64,000 bases of DNA from an uncultured Alistipes sp. (GCA_902388455.1 CABMPD010000005.1:58444-122443), one strand, 5' to 3'; counted from the stretch's first letter, positions 7,971 through 15,778 are shown. Translations and numbers: made by a program. Notes: generated from the sequence alone by a model not told the origin.

Positions 7971-10187
7971 TTATTCTTCAAAACCCGTGCCCGCTCCTTC
8001 CGTATTCACGTCGACAACTGAATTATCCGCGCTGTCTCCACCGCTGAGGTATTCCTTGACCATTTCCAGGATACGCTCCCCGTATTTTTCCGCGCCGGCC
8101 TTGCCGAAATACGGGACCCGCAGCAGCGACGGCAGGTCCTGCGGCAGTAGGTTGCTGATGCCGAGAAGGGCCTTCTGCTGAAGGACGACGTACGCAGGGA
8201 CATTCCTTGCAGTTGCCTCCGAGCGGCGCCAGGCCACCAAGGCGCTGAACAACCTGGGATGCAGGATATCCGCCGGAACCTCCACCTTCTGCTCCTTCGT
8301 CTTCTTATTTTCCTCTGAGGTGGACTTTGCCTTTTTAGGTGCGGGACCGGGCCCTTCTATTGACAACAGGTCCTTCTTGCGGAGATAGGCGCAGGTCTCG
8401 AAGCCGGTGCCTGCGGTAAATTCCAGGAGGGCGGTCCGGAGGCGGAGACTGTCGTAAAATTCCTCCATGCTCTGGCTCAGCAGCTTTTCTATCTCCTTGT
8501 TGTCCGAACTCAGGCGGGAATCGGGGTTGAATATCTCTCCGAGAGCCTCGAGTTTCTCCCTGAAGTACTCAGCGCCGGAGCGGATTCTCTCCTGCAGGAC
8601 GGAGCTGGAGGCATAGCCGTCGGGAGTACTTTCCACCATCCGGGTGTACTGGGGGCGGAATTTCAGGGCAACTTCCGTCACCTCTGCGGCAAAATGCTCC
8701 AGAGCCTCCCGGTGTCCGGCTATCTGCTTGGGATAGAGCTTCTGGAGGTGCTCTTCAGCTGTCCGGATGTATTTTCTCAGAGGTTTCTCTATCCCGGAAA
8801 AATCAAAGAGGTCCGTCAGCAGGTCGAGGAAATACTGCCGCCGGAGCGTCCCTATGCGTTCCGCATCCGGTTCGGTGAGCTTGCTCTGCCGGGTAAAATC
8901 CTCCACGGCACTGTCGCTTATGACCGTCCGGGAGGCGAGGGGAGAGCTCAGCACCAGGCCTTCGAGGGTCCGGCAGCGGCTCAGGGCCACATAGGTCTGG
9001 CCGTGGGCAAATGCGGCGCGGGCATCGATGATGGCCCGGTCAAAAGTCAAGCCCTGGCTCTTGTGTATCGTGATGGCCCAGGCCGGCTTCAGCGGATACT
9101 GGCGGAAGGTGCCCTCGACCTCCTCGCGGATCTCCCGGGTGTCCTCGTCCAGGACGTAGCGGGCATTGCTCCATGTCTCCTGATGAATGGTGTACGTGGC
9201 TCCGCTGTCGCGGCACTGCACTTCGATCATGTCTTCCGAGATATCCGTAACCTCACCTATCGTGCCGTTGACGTAGCGGTGCTCGCCGGAGGTATCGTTC
9301 TTGACGAACATTACCTGCGCTCCTTTCTTTAAGGTCAGGGTCTCGTCGGCGGGGTAGGCATAGTCGGGGAACTTGCCTTCGATGACGGCCTGGAAAGAGT
9401 AGGAGGGCCCCGCGAGCAGGTCCATCTCCCGGTCGTTGATGCGCTGGGCCTGGAGGTTATGGGTCACCAGGTGGATATAGCCGTCTTCTTCCTTGGGATG
9501 AAAATCGGGGATGTACCGCTCGTTCAGGGCCTTCAGCACATCCTTCCCGCAGCGGCCGTCCCGGATGCTGTTGAGCAGGTCCAGGAAGCGGCTGTCGCTC
9601 TGGCGGTAGACCTTCTTGAGCTCCACGGTGCAGAATTCGGTTTTGCGGAGAGCAGTGCTGGAAAAGAAATAAGGGGTGTCGTAGTACGTTCTAAGCATTT
9701 CCCACTCCTCGTCCTTCACTACAGGCGCGAGCTGCTGCAGGTCCCCGATCATCAGCAGCTGCACACCGCCGAACGGCTTGCTGCGGTCCCTGAAACGCCT
9801 CAGAACACTGTCCACAGAGTCCAGCAGGTCGGCGCGCACCATGCTTATCTCGTCTATCACCAGCAGGTCCATGCTCCGGATGATGTTCTTCTTCTCGCGG
9901 CTGAAACGGAAATACCTTGCCGCCTGAGCTCCGCCGCCGGCAGTAAACGATGTATCAGGAATATATGGTGCGAAAGGCAGTTGGAAAAACGAGTGCAGCG
10001 TCATACCGCCCGCATTGATGGCCGCAATCCCCGTAGGCGCCAGCACCACCATACGCTTCGTACCCTCGTCCCTCAGCCTTTTCAGAAAAGTCGTCTTGCC
10101 CGTCCCCGCCTTACCGGTCAGAAACACATGAACCCCCGTCCTCTCAACCAGCTCCCACGCCAGTCCCAGCTCTCTGTTCTCTTCCAT
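7971..10187 (-). CDS. PIF1-type superfamily 1 helicase with C-terminal HRDC domain
   Basis: 738 residues. Walker A GKAGTGKT at 25-32, Walker B LLVIDEISMV near 110, GDLQQLAPV motif, and the C-terminal helicase motifs AITIHKSQGLTFDRAI and YVALSRCRTLEGL, all typical of Pif1/RecD2-like SF1B 5'-3' helicases. A lysine-rich linker near 600-635 leads to an HRDC-like domain (HPRLFSALVAWRRSEA ... PYFGKAGAEKYGERIL). Similar Pif1-HRDC proteins are common in Bacteroidetes and probably act on stalled forks or G-quadruplexes. Divergent from the tRNA-Arg unit; no partner. Confidence 0.88.
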   Translation of the reverse strand: MEENRELGLAWELVERTGVHVFLTGKAGTGKTTFLKRLRDEGTKRMVVLAPTGIAAINAGGMTLHSFFQLPFAPYIPDTSFTAGGGAQAARYFRFSREKKNIIRSMDLLVIDEISMVRADLLDSVDSVLRRFRDRSKPFGGVQLLMIGDLQQLAPVVKDEEWEMLRTYYDTPYFFSSTALRKTEFCTVELKKVYRQSDSRFLDLLNSIRDGRCGKDVLKALNERYIPDFHPKEEDGYIHLVTHNLQAQRINDREMDLLAGPSYSFQAVIEGKFPDYAYPADETLTLKKGAQVMFVKNDTSGEHRYVNGTIGEVTDISEDMIEVQCRDSGATYTIHQETWSNARYVLDEDTREIREEVEGTFRQYPLKPAWAITIHKSQGLTFDRAIIDARAAFAHGQTYVALSRCRTLEGLVLSSPLASRTVISDSAVEDFTRQSKLTEPDAERIGTLRRQYFLDLLTDLFDFSGIEKPLRKYIRTAEEHLQKLYPKQIAGHREALEHFAAEVTEVALKFRPQYTRMVESTPDGYASSSVLQERIRSGAEYFREKLEALGEIFNPDSRLSSDNKEIEKLLSQSMEEFYDSLRLRTALLEFTAGTGFETCAYLRKKDLLSIEGPGPAPKKAKSTSEENKKTKEQKVEVPADILHPRLFSALVAWRRSEATARNVPAYVVLQQKALLGISNLLPQDLPSLLRVPYFGKAGAEKYGERILEMVKEYLSGGDSADNSVVDVNTEGAGTGFEE

Positions 10188-10253
10188 TCTCTCAGTGTTT
10201 TAAAGTTAGGCTGGTAAAGTTATGGAAAAAATTTGGGAATGTAAATATTTTTC

Positions 10254-10261
10254 TATCTTTG
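10254..10261 (+). promoter_or_regulatory. Promoter of the tRNA-Arg unit
   Basis: TATCTTTG matches the Bacteroidetes -7 consensus TAnnTTTG; TTTG at 10232-10235 sits 18 bases upstream, the expected -33 spacing. Transcription would begin about 10268, exactly at the base of a leader hairpin. Confidence 0.7.
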
Positions 10262-10267
10262 CAGCCG

Positions 10268-10334
10268 CATTCGGGAAACAGGCGACGCTCAGTACCTAAA
10301 AGAGTACAACAAGGCGTGCGAGCCCATCCGAATG
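10268..10334 (+). other. Folded leader upstream of tRNA-Arg
   Basis: The 67 bases between the predicted transcription start and the tRNA are closed by a perfect 7-bp stem, CATTCGG (10268-10274) with CCGAATG (10328-10334), with an inner GTAC/GTAC hairpin. It may be a processed 5' leader or a decayed second RNA gene. I cannot assign it to a family. Confidence 0.4.
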
Positions 10335-10340
10335 ACTCCG

Positions 10341-10414
10341 GGTCCGGTAGCTCAGCTGGATAGAGCAACAGCCTTCTAAGCTGTGGGTCTTGGGTTCGAA
10401 TCCCAACCGGATCA
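10341..10414 (+). tRNA. tRNA-Arg (anticodon UCU)
   Basis: A 74-base cloverleaf. Acceptor stem GGTCCGG (10341-10347) pairs with CCGGATC (10407-10413) with one G-T pair, discriminator A at 10414. D-arm GCTC/GAGC; anticodon stem ACAGC (10368-10372) with GCTGT (10380-10384), loop CTTCTAA giving anticodon TCT at 10375-10377; T-arm TTGGG/CCCAA with loop TTCGAAT. CCA is not encoded. It decodes AGA. The gene is followed by a terminator at 10435. Confidence 0.97.
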
Positions 10415-10434
10415 CAGACGCAACAAGCAGGATG

Positions 10435-10463
10435 CGCCCGACCTTAAGGTTGGGCGTTTTTTT
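10435..10463 (+). terminator. Intrinsic terminator of the tRNA-Arg unit
   Basis: CGCCCGACC (10435-10443) pairs with GGTTGGGCG (10448-10456) around a TTAA loop, followed by seven T. It is a textbook rho-independent terminator 20 bases after the tRNA. Confidence 0.9.
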
Positions 10464-10588
10464 GTGCCGGAAGGGCACTCCGGAAGCTTGCTTACGGAAT
10501 GTTCTTGCGGTGCAAAAAATCCGGGCAAAGCCCGGCACATCCTGCGTCCCCCGGCGTATGTAAGATCGCCCGCGGCGCAGGGTCAGGG

Positions 10589-11016
10589 AAAAAGCCGCCC
10601 CGCGCGGCTTAATCCCAACCAAATAACCATTCAACATCCCCAACCTCGACATCCCAAAACAGTCTGTTACACTCAGCTCCACATATCCCAATGTCTCATA
10701 GAAACTTACACGAATTACGCGATTTACAGACTGAAGACTTTCACTGCGTGTCTGTTATCCCGCTATTCGCATACATTGCTATATGACAGCATTTTACACG
10801 GAATCATCGGATAACAGACTCATCCTGGAGAAAATATGCTGACCGCAGACTACCCCAGCCACAGCACCTTCCAGGCGCATTTGAAGAAATACACGCCTCA
10901 GGCGTACCGTTCTGTCTGTTGTCCGCATGATTCCGTAATCGTTTGTTTTCCAGCGAAATGTTCAAAACGGTCAACTACAGACTTAAAAATTCACCTTGCG
11001 CGGCTTAATCTCAACC
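10589..11016 (+). repeat. Copy A of a three-unit intergenic element, with flanking direct repeats
   Basis: This non-coding stretch is homologous over its whole core (10661-10983) to 41423-41744 and, inverted, to 59307-59641. Boxes alternate as AGTCTGT 10661, ACAGACT 10726, GTCTGT 10750, ACAGACT 10814, GTCTGT 10914, ACAGACT 10977, defining three units of 72, 71 and 70 bp. Unit 2 has a perfect 11-bp terminal inverted repeat (GTCTGTTATCC). The long spacer between units 2 and 3 folds into nested stems: CCTGGA/TCCAGG, TGCTG/CAGCA and GGCG/CGCC. A 32-base imperfect direct repeat (26 matches), ending GCGCGGCTTAATCnCAACC, flanks the core at 10589-10620 and 10985-11016. No convincing reading frame. 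It lies between tRNA-Arg and the chimeric gene whose stop is at 11019. Function unknown. Confidence 0.75.
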
Positions 11017-11018
11017 CC

Positions 11019-11552
11019 TTATTTAAGTAGTTCAAAGTAATGGCAGTCTATGAATTCTCCGTTTTTAAAGCACGCTTTTTCATGAATCCCGCATTTCCTG
11101 AACCCATTCTTTTCCAGCACTTTCATTGAAGCCGGATTGTTTGCGTATACATTAGCGTAGATACGTATTGCATCGGTATTAAGGAAGTAATCGTCTATGG
11201 TATGTCGCAGCACGGCGGTCATTATTCCTCTGTTCCAGTAACATTCTGCGAGCCAGTAACCTAGTTCGGCATTATAGCACTCCACATCTGTTCCACGAAT
11301 AAAAAAACTGAAACTGGCATATCCCTTTTGCCGCACTTCTTCCGGTGAGCGGCCGCAGAGGAACAGCGGATTGGACGATACATAGAGGAAATTCCTGCGA
11401 TTATAGTCGATAATGTACAGACTGTGGTTCGTATTGCGCGCCAAGGCATTGGCCATAGCCACACAGATATCAGTCCGGACATAGTCACTCTCCGGAATCT
11501 TCATGGCCGTACTTATCGGGCGGAAAAAATTACCTGTATCGTTCTGCTGCAT
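11019..11552 (-). pseudogene. Chimera: PAS-type regulator N-terminus joined to GNAT acetyltransferase C-terminus
   Basis: 177 residues from ATG at 11552 (a GTG 24 bases earlier is possible). Residues about 17-85 (SLYIIDYNRRNFLYVS, NPLFLCGRSPEEVRQKGY) look like the start of the PAS-LuxR regulators common in Bacteroides. Residues about 92-177 (YNAELGYWLAECYWNRGIM, NNPASMKVLEKNGFRKCGI) are the C-terminal half of a RimJ-type GNAT acetyltransferase, including the acetyl-CoA region, but the first half of that fold is missing. A deletion that fused two genes explains this better than a designed fusion. It probably has no acetyltransferase activity. It abuts copy A of the intergenic element. Confidence 0.6.
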
Positions 11553-11557
11553 CTTGA

Positions 11558-11653
11558 TTACCTTTCCAGAATCCACGCAAAGTCGGCATCACGGTCTGCT
11601 GCACAGGAGGCAGTCAGGATGGCGGCCAGTATGATGGCGGATGTGGGCTTCAT
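11558..11653 (-). pseudogene. Lipoprotein N-terminal stub
   Basis: ATG at 11653 opens 31 codons and stops at TAA. It encodes a clean lipoprotein signal (MKPTSAIILAAILTASC) and only 14 more residues ending DADFAWILER. The tail resembles the start of the secreted peptidase-like proteins of Bacteroides (DPP III-type, which begin with a similar F-x-W/Y-x-x-x-R-F), but the match is too short to be sure. It lies between the esterase gene and the PAS/GNAT chimera, another broken gene in the same 650 bases. Confidence 0.4.
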
Positions 11654-11665
11654 ATTTTCAAATAT

Positions 11666-12745
11666 TTAAGTATTGTTCCTGATATAGTCGATGACGGTAA
11701 ATCTCTTCTTGGCGGCCGGAGCCCCGGGGACGGTCTCCAACGTATGGACCGACAGCGGCTTGCCGTCGATGACCTGGCGGGATAGGAATGCCGCGATGTC
11801 GTAGAGGTTGCGGCTCATGGGGAGGGAGGCTATCTCGTGTCCGGCATTGTCTATCTCGTAAAAATGACAGGGGGAGTCCAGGGATTCGAGGTTCCGGGCT
11901 ATGGTCTCCGAGCCCCAGAGGCCGCCGAGGAAGGGAAGGTGGGCCTTGCGGAAGGGGACGATGCCGTCGGCATTGCCGTGGAAGAGCATGACGGGGCAGG
12001 GGAGGGTCTGCCAGTGCAGCTTCTGCTTGTCGGAGATTGCTCCTGCGAAGGATATCACCCCCGCGTAGCGGAATCCCTCCGGGAGGCGGGCCGCCAGGCT
12101 GTGGCTGTTGCAGCGGTAGTACTCGGCCTGCAGGACGGTGATGGCCCCGGCGCTGGAGCCGCTGATGACAATTTTCTCAGGGTCAATGCCCCAGGCCTCC
12201 CGCTGCTGCGCGATGTACCGCGTCGCGTCGTACAGGTCCACTACGGCTGTGTCAATGGCAGACTGGAGGATATTCATGAAATCGACGGGGGAGGGCCGTC
12301 CGTCGAAGGTTATCCGGCCCAGCATGGTGCGGTAGTCTATTGAGGCGACCGTGCAGCCGTGGCGGGCCAGAAACTCGAAATAAGGCACGAACATTTCGGA
12401 GTACCTTTCACCGAACCTGAAGCCTCCGCCGAAAACGAAGACAACTACGGGTGAGGCACATGAGTCCGCTCCGGGCACGAAATACCGGTCGAGCCGCAAC
12501 GTGTCGGCGCCCTTGACGGCAAAGACCTCGGTCACTTTCCGGATTTCCGGAAGTCCTCCGGCGGAAACATGCTCCAGCATTTCCAGCCGGTCAAGACTTC
12601 TGACGGCGGATGCGGCCTCTTCGTACGGATGGGTATCGGTATCTGAGGATGAGGAGGTTCCGCGGCAGCCGGTCAGCGCCGAAAGAGTCAGGACGGTGGA
12701 GATGAGTACTGCCGGTATGCGGATGAAGGGGGTTGTCATTTTCAT
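11666..12745 (-). CDS. Lipoprotein alpha/beta-hydrolase (carboxylesterase-like)
   Basis: 359 residues with a lipoprotein signal ending LTGC near residue 27. The hydrolase fold shows an oxyanion-like VFVFGGGFRFGE, nucleophile elbow ISGSSAGA (first Ser-Ser-Ala-Gly after the sixth strand), a late acid in HGNADGIVPF and the catalytic His in NAGHEIAS. This fits the family of periplasmic esterases that act on acyl or acetyl groups of sugars and small molecules; the substrate is unknown. It probably faces the periplasm or cell surface. The start is ATG at 12745; the gene is divergent from the transporter gene. Confidence 0.82.
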   Translation of the reverse strand: MKMTTPFIRIPAVLISTVLTLSALTGCRGTSSSSDTDTHPYEEAASAVRSLDRLEMLEHVSAGGLPEIRKVTEVFAVKGADTLRLDRYFVPGADSCASPVVVFVFGGGFRFGERYSEMFVPYFEFLARHGCTVASIDYRTMLGRITFDGRPSPVDFMNILQSAIDTAVVDLYDATRYIAQQREAWGIDPEKIVISGSSAGAITVLQAEYYRCNSHSLAARLPEGFRYAGVISFAGAISDKQKLHWQTLPCPVMLFHGNADGIVPFRKAHLPFLGGLWGSETIARNLESLDSPCHFYEIDNAGHEIASLPMSRNLYDIAAFLSRQVIDGKPLSVHTLETVPGAPAAKKRFTVIDYIRNNT

Positions 12746-12827
12746 ATTTTAGATGGCTTCTGAACGCAAATATAGGAAAATTTATAGTGCATGAGTAAAG
12801 GCATGATGTGGGAAATCCGATAAATGC

Positions 12828-12835
12828 TATCTTTG
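12828..12835 (+). promoter_or_regulatory. -7 box of the SLC13-type transporter gene
   Basis: TATCTTTG, matching TAnnTTTG, 23 bases upstream of the ATG at 12859. Confidence 0.55.
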
Positions 12836-12858
12836 CGCGGTTATTTTGAAAACAGAAA

Positions 12859-14646
12859 ATGGAAAGCTTTATCTTCTTAGGGATGAACCTGAACATGTGG
12901 CTTGTGCTGCTTACAATCCTGGTGGTCTTCGGGTTGATGTTATTTACGAAATTGCCCGGCGACTACGTGTTCATGGGAAGCCTGGTGGTCTTTGCCGTCA
13001 CCGGCGTACTGCCTGTGAAAGATGCGCTCAGCAGCTTCGGCTCTGAGTCGGTGGTCATGACGGGCACGCTGTTCGTCATAATAGCCGGACTGGTGTATTC
13101 CGGTGTGCTGCAATGGATTGTCAAGTATTGTCTGGGGACGCCAAAGACCTATAGCAAAGCCCTCCTGAGGCTGATGCTGCCGGTCTCCATGATGAGTTCG
13201 ATGCTCAGTAATACGACTGTAGTGGCACTGTTCCTGAAGGCCGTGCAGATGTGGGCGAAACGGCTCAATATCGCACCCTCCAAGCTCCTGATACCGTTAA
13301 GCTACGCCTCGGGACTGGGCGGCATACTCACCCTGATCGGCTCACCTACCAACTTAGTAATCGCCGGTTTCTATGCCGACGACACCGGCCAGTCGCTCGG
13401 ACTTTTCACACCTACCGTCGTCGGACTGCTCTGTCTGGCTGTCGGCATCCTGTCCATGCTTGCGCTGAGCCGTCTGCTGCCTGTGCGGAAGTCTCAGTAG
13501 GACGCTTTGGAGAACGTATCAGACTATACGGTGGAGCTCATGGTTCCCACGGAGTGTCCCCATGTCGGCAAGACTGTGGAGGAAGCGGGACTGTACAATG
13601 TGGAGGGCGGTCATATCATCGAGATTATCCGCTTTGACCATGAGATTATATCGCCCGTAAGCAAGGACGAATTTATCTTCGGAGGCGACCGCCTGATATT
13701 CTCCGGGGACGTGGCGCGTATCCTGGAACTGAAGAAAACCCATCAGCTGGTCAATGCCACGCATCATGTGTTCAGCCTGAAGGAAGTGGAGGGCAACCGC
13801 CGCCTGCAGATGGCCAACGTGAAATTCACCAGTTCCCTTGTCGGAAAGAGGATGAGGGATACGGACTTCGAGGAGAGCAATGATGTAGTGGTGGTGGCCG
13901 TCGCAAGGGAAGGCGAGCGTATCCAGGACAGTCCGCGGGAAGTGGTTCTGGAAAAAGGAGACACCCTGCTGCTGGAATACAGCCCCTCCTTCCTGAAGCG
14001 TCAGGAAGGCTACGCCTCCGACCTGCAGCTCTTCGACTCTGAAAAGGTGCCGAACATCGGGAGCAAGACCGTACTCTCCGCCCTGATAATGCTCGCGATG
14101 ATACTGCTGTCGTCGTTCAATGTGCTTCCGCTGATGTCCTCCTGCTTCCTGGCTGCGTTCGCCATGATCATCACCCGCTGCTGCAGCATCAAACAGGCCA
14201 GGGACAGTATCGACTGGAGCATCCTGATGATATTCGCCGGCTCGGTCTGCATGGGTATGGCGATTGAAAGGGTTGGGCTGGCGAAACTGCTGGCTGACAA
14301 CCTGCTCGCACTGGCGGGCAACAGTCCGTTCTGGGTGCTGACGTGCATCTGCGTATGCGGTGTGGTGCTGTCGGAGTTCGTCAGCAATACGGCCGCTGCC
14401 GCCATCCTGTATCCCGTAGCATACGAGACAGCACTGGTAATGGACGTCAATCCGCTGACATTCTGCATCGGACTGCTCATCTCCGTCAGCCTGTGCTTCG
14501 CCTCGCCGATCGGTTCGCCTACCCACATGCTGGTCTACGGCCCGGGCGGTTACCGGTTCTCGGACTTCATGCGCATAGGTATCTTCATGAATATCATAAT
14601 GCTGATAGCGACGCTGGTATTCACTCCGCTGGTATTCCCGTTCTAG
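12859..14646 (+). pseudogene. SLC13-type anion permease with two RCK_C domains, interrupted by an in-frame TAG
   Basis: One continuous reading frame of 595 codons is split by a single TAG at 13498-13500. Before it, 213 residues give the first half of a permease (NTTVVALFLKAVQMWAKRL; SYASGLGGILTLIGSPTNLV). After it the same frame continues (DALENVSDYTVELMVPTECP), giving two RCK_C/TrkA-C domains (about 225-295 and 310-385 of the full protein) and a second permease half with SNTAAAAILYPVA and ASPIGSPTHMLVYGPGGY. This is the SLC13/divalent-anion:Na+ symporter family (also called SAC1-like). The join is perfect in phase and composition. Either it is a recent nonsense mutation, a base error, or the stop is read through; downstream translation could restart at TTG 13507. 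Likely ligands: sulfate, dicarboxylates or similar anions. Confidence 0.82.
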
Positions 14647-14662
14647 AAATTCAGTCCGGAAA

Positions 14663-15493
14663 TCATCGGCTTGTGCATTCCTGTTTTATTATGCGCAGGG
14701 CCTTGATGGCGGCTGGGAAGCCGATGTAGGGCAGGCACTGGATGACGGCGGCGGTCAGGATTTCGGGAGAGTTGCCGGCGGTGATGTTGCCGTGATAGTG
14801 GGAGTGGAGCTGGCTCTCGGCTTCCAGGGTGGTCAGGACGCAGTAGCCGAGCAGTTCGCGGGTCCGCAGGTCGAGTGCGCCGCGGCTGTAGATATCGCCG
14901 AAGAAATAGTCCGTGAGGAACCGCTCCACGTCCTTGCCCATATCGCCGGGCACACCTTCCATCACCGAGGCGATGCCGCCCGGATAGTGCTTGTCCTGAA
15001 TGGCTTTGCCCGCCTCGTGGCGCGTTTCCTCCGTCACCGTGCCCTGCTTTTCCAGAGGCAGGGAGATACCCCGCTCCGTAAATACTTCATTGACCGTCGC
15101 CACGGCATTCAGCATCCTCGGAAAGCCGATGAACGGGGCGGTGAGATACATCACCTCGCGCAGCTCCTCGGGGGTAACACCTACATTGAGTGCCGCTCCG
15201 GCATGGGCCTTCAGCTGAGGGAGCGTCTGCATCGTGGCGAGGGTGATGCAGGTGATCATTTCCCTCTGCTTCAGAGTCAGATCACCCGTCTGAAATACAT
15301 CGCCGAAGATGAACTTCTGAAGGATATCCATCATTTCCGGGTCCGTGCCCTGCCCGGTCAGGGCCTCGCCGCCGAACAGGGTGCGGTAATTCTGTTTGCA
15401 TACTTCGATTCTGTCCATATTGTCCTCTGTTTGTGCCGTCGCGGACAGGCTGCATACCAGTGCGGCGGCGGTTATTACGATTGCTTTCCTCAT
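14663..15493 (-). CDS. Secreted carboxymuconolactone-decarboxylase-family protein (two CMD domains)
   Basis: 276 residues with signal peptide MRKAIVITAAALVCSLSATA. Two tandem all-helical CMD/AhpD-like domains: residues about 55-130 (LTLKQREMITCITLATMQT) and 185-265 (LDLRTRELLGYCVLTTLEAE). No C-x-x-C pair of AhpD is seen, so a peroxidase-reductase role is unlikely; two-domain CMD proteins of this kind are often found with aldo-keto reductases and cupins, as here. The promoter region at 15512-15583 is nearly the same as that of the aldo-keto reductase operon at 18993-19064. Function unproven. Confidence 0.82.
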   Translation of the reverse strand: MRKAIVITAAALVCSLSATAQTEDNMDRIEVCKQNYRTLFGGEALTGQGTDPEMMDILQKFIFGDVFQTGDLTLKQREMITCITLATMQTLPQLKAHAGAALNVGVTPEELREVMYLTAPFIGFPRMLNAVATVNEVFTERGISLPLEKQGTVTEETRHEAGKAIQDKHYPGGIASVMEGVPGDMGKDVERFLTDYFFGDIYSRGALDLRTRELLGYCVLTTLEAESQLHSHYHGNITAGNSPEILTAAVIQCLPYIGFPAAIKALRIIKQECTSR

Positions 15494-15511
15494 GGTTATT
15501 CTCTTTTATCA

Positions 15512-15583
15512 GATGCAAAATTACGCCGGAACAAGGCGGAATGCCGTAACTATAAATGGGGGAAGCGTACCATTTTCACTGAA
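15512..15583 (-). promoter_or_regulatory. Duplicated promoter/operator block in front of the CMD gene
   Basis: On the minus strand TAATTTTG (15516-15523) is a -7 box just upstream of the CMD start. The 72 bases here match 18993-19064 with about six differences, including a CCCCCATTTAT stretch and a TACGGCATT stretch upstream of the -7 box. Conserved spacing and sequence suggest a shared regulator, most simply the AraC protein at 19132. Confidence 0.6.
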
Positions 15584-15589
15584 TTTGCT

Positions 15590-15778
15590 TTATTTTGTAC
15601 CGTCTGAAGTCCCGTAATTGCCAAACAGCTTTTCCGAATTCTTCCATAGAAACATATCCGCATATCCGGCAAGATTCTCATCAGAACCCAACGTCCGCTT
15701 CAGCCTTTGTAGTTTAGCTTTCAGCACGGTTGGCAACGCCAATACCTCGTAGAGCAAGTTATTCTTAGAGTGTCCTAA
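15590..15778 (-). other. Unrecognised open frame directly after the cupin gene, possible remnant
   Basis: The frame continues in phase past the cupin stop (15779-15781) for 62 codons before TAA at 15590-15592, with no ATG near its beginning. The translation (for example AKLQRLKRTLGSDENLAGYA) has normal protein-like composition. It may be the tail of a lost gene or a read-through extension. I do not recognise it. Confidence 0.25.

Noticed and set aside
10661..10732. Element units as tRNA-like genes, because they are about 72 bases long and closed by a 7-bp stem
   Set aside because: No D-arm or T-arm pattern (no GTTCRA loop) and interiors are not conserved; the size similarity is probably accidental.
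10661..10983. The element as a CRISPR array or integron attC cluster
   Set aside because: Units are bounded by inverted, not direct, repeats with fixed unequal spacers; no GTTRRRY/RYYYAAC attC boxes and no cas genes.
13519..14526. Long open frame of 335 codons on the minus strand
   Set aside because: It is antisense to the SLC13-type transporter with a His/Gln-rich composition of a reverse-frame shadow; no family features.
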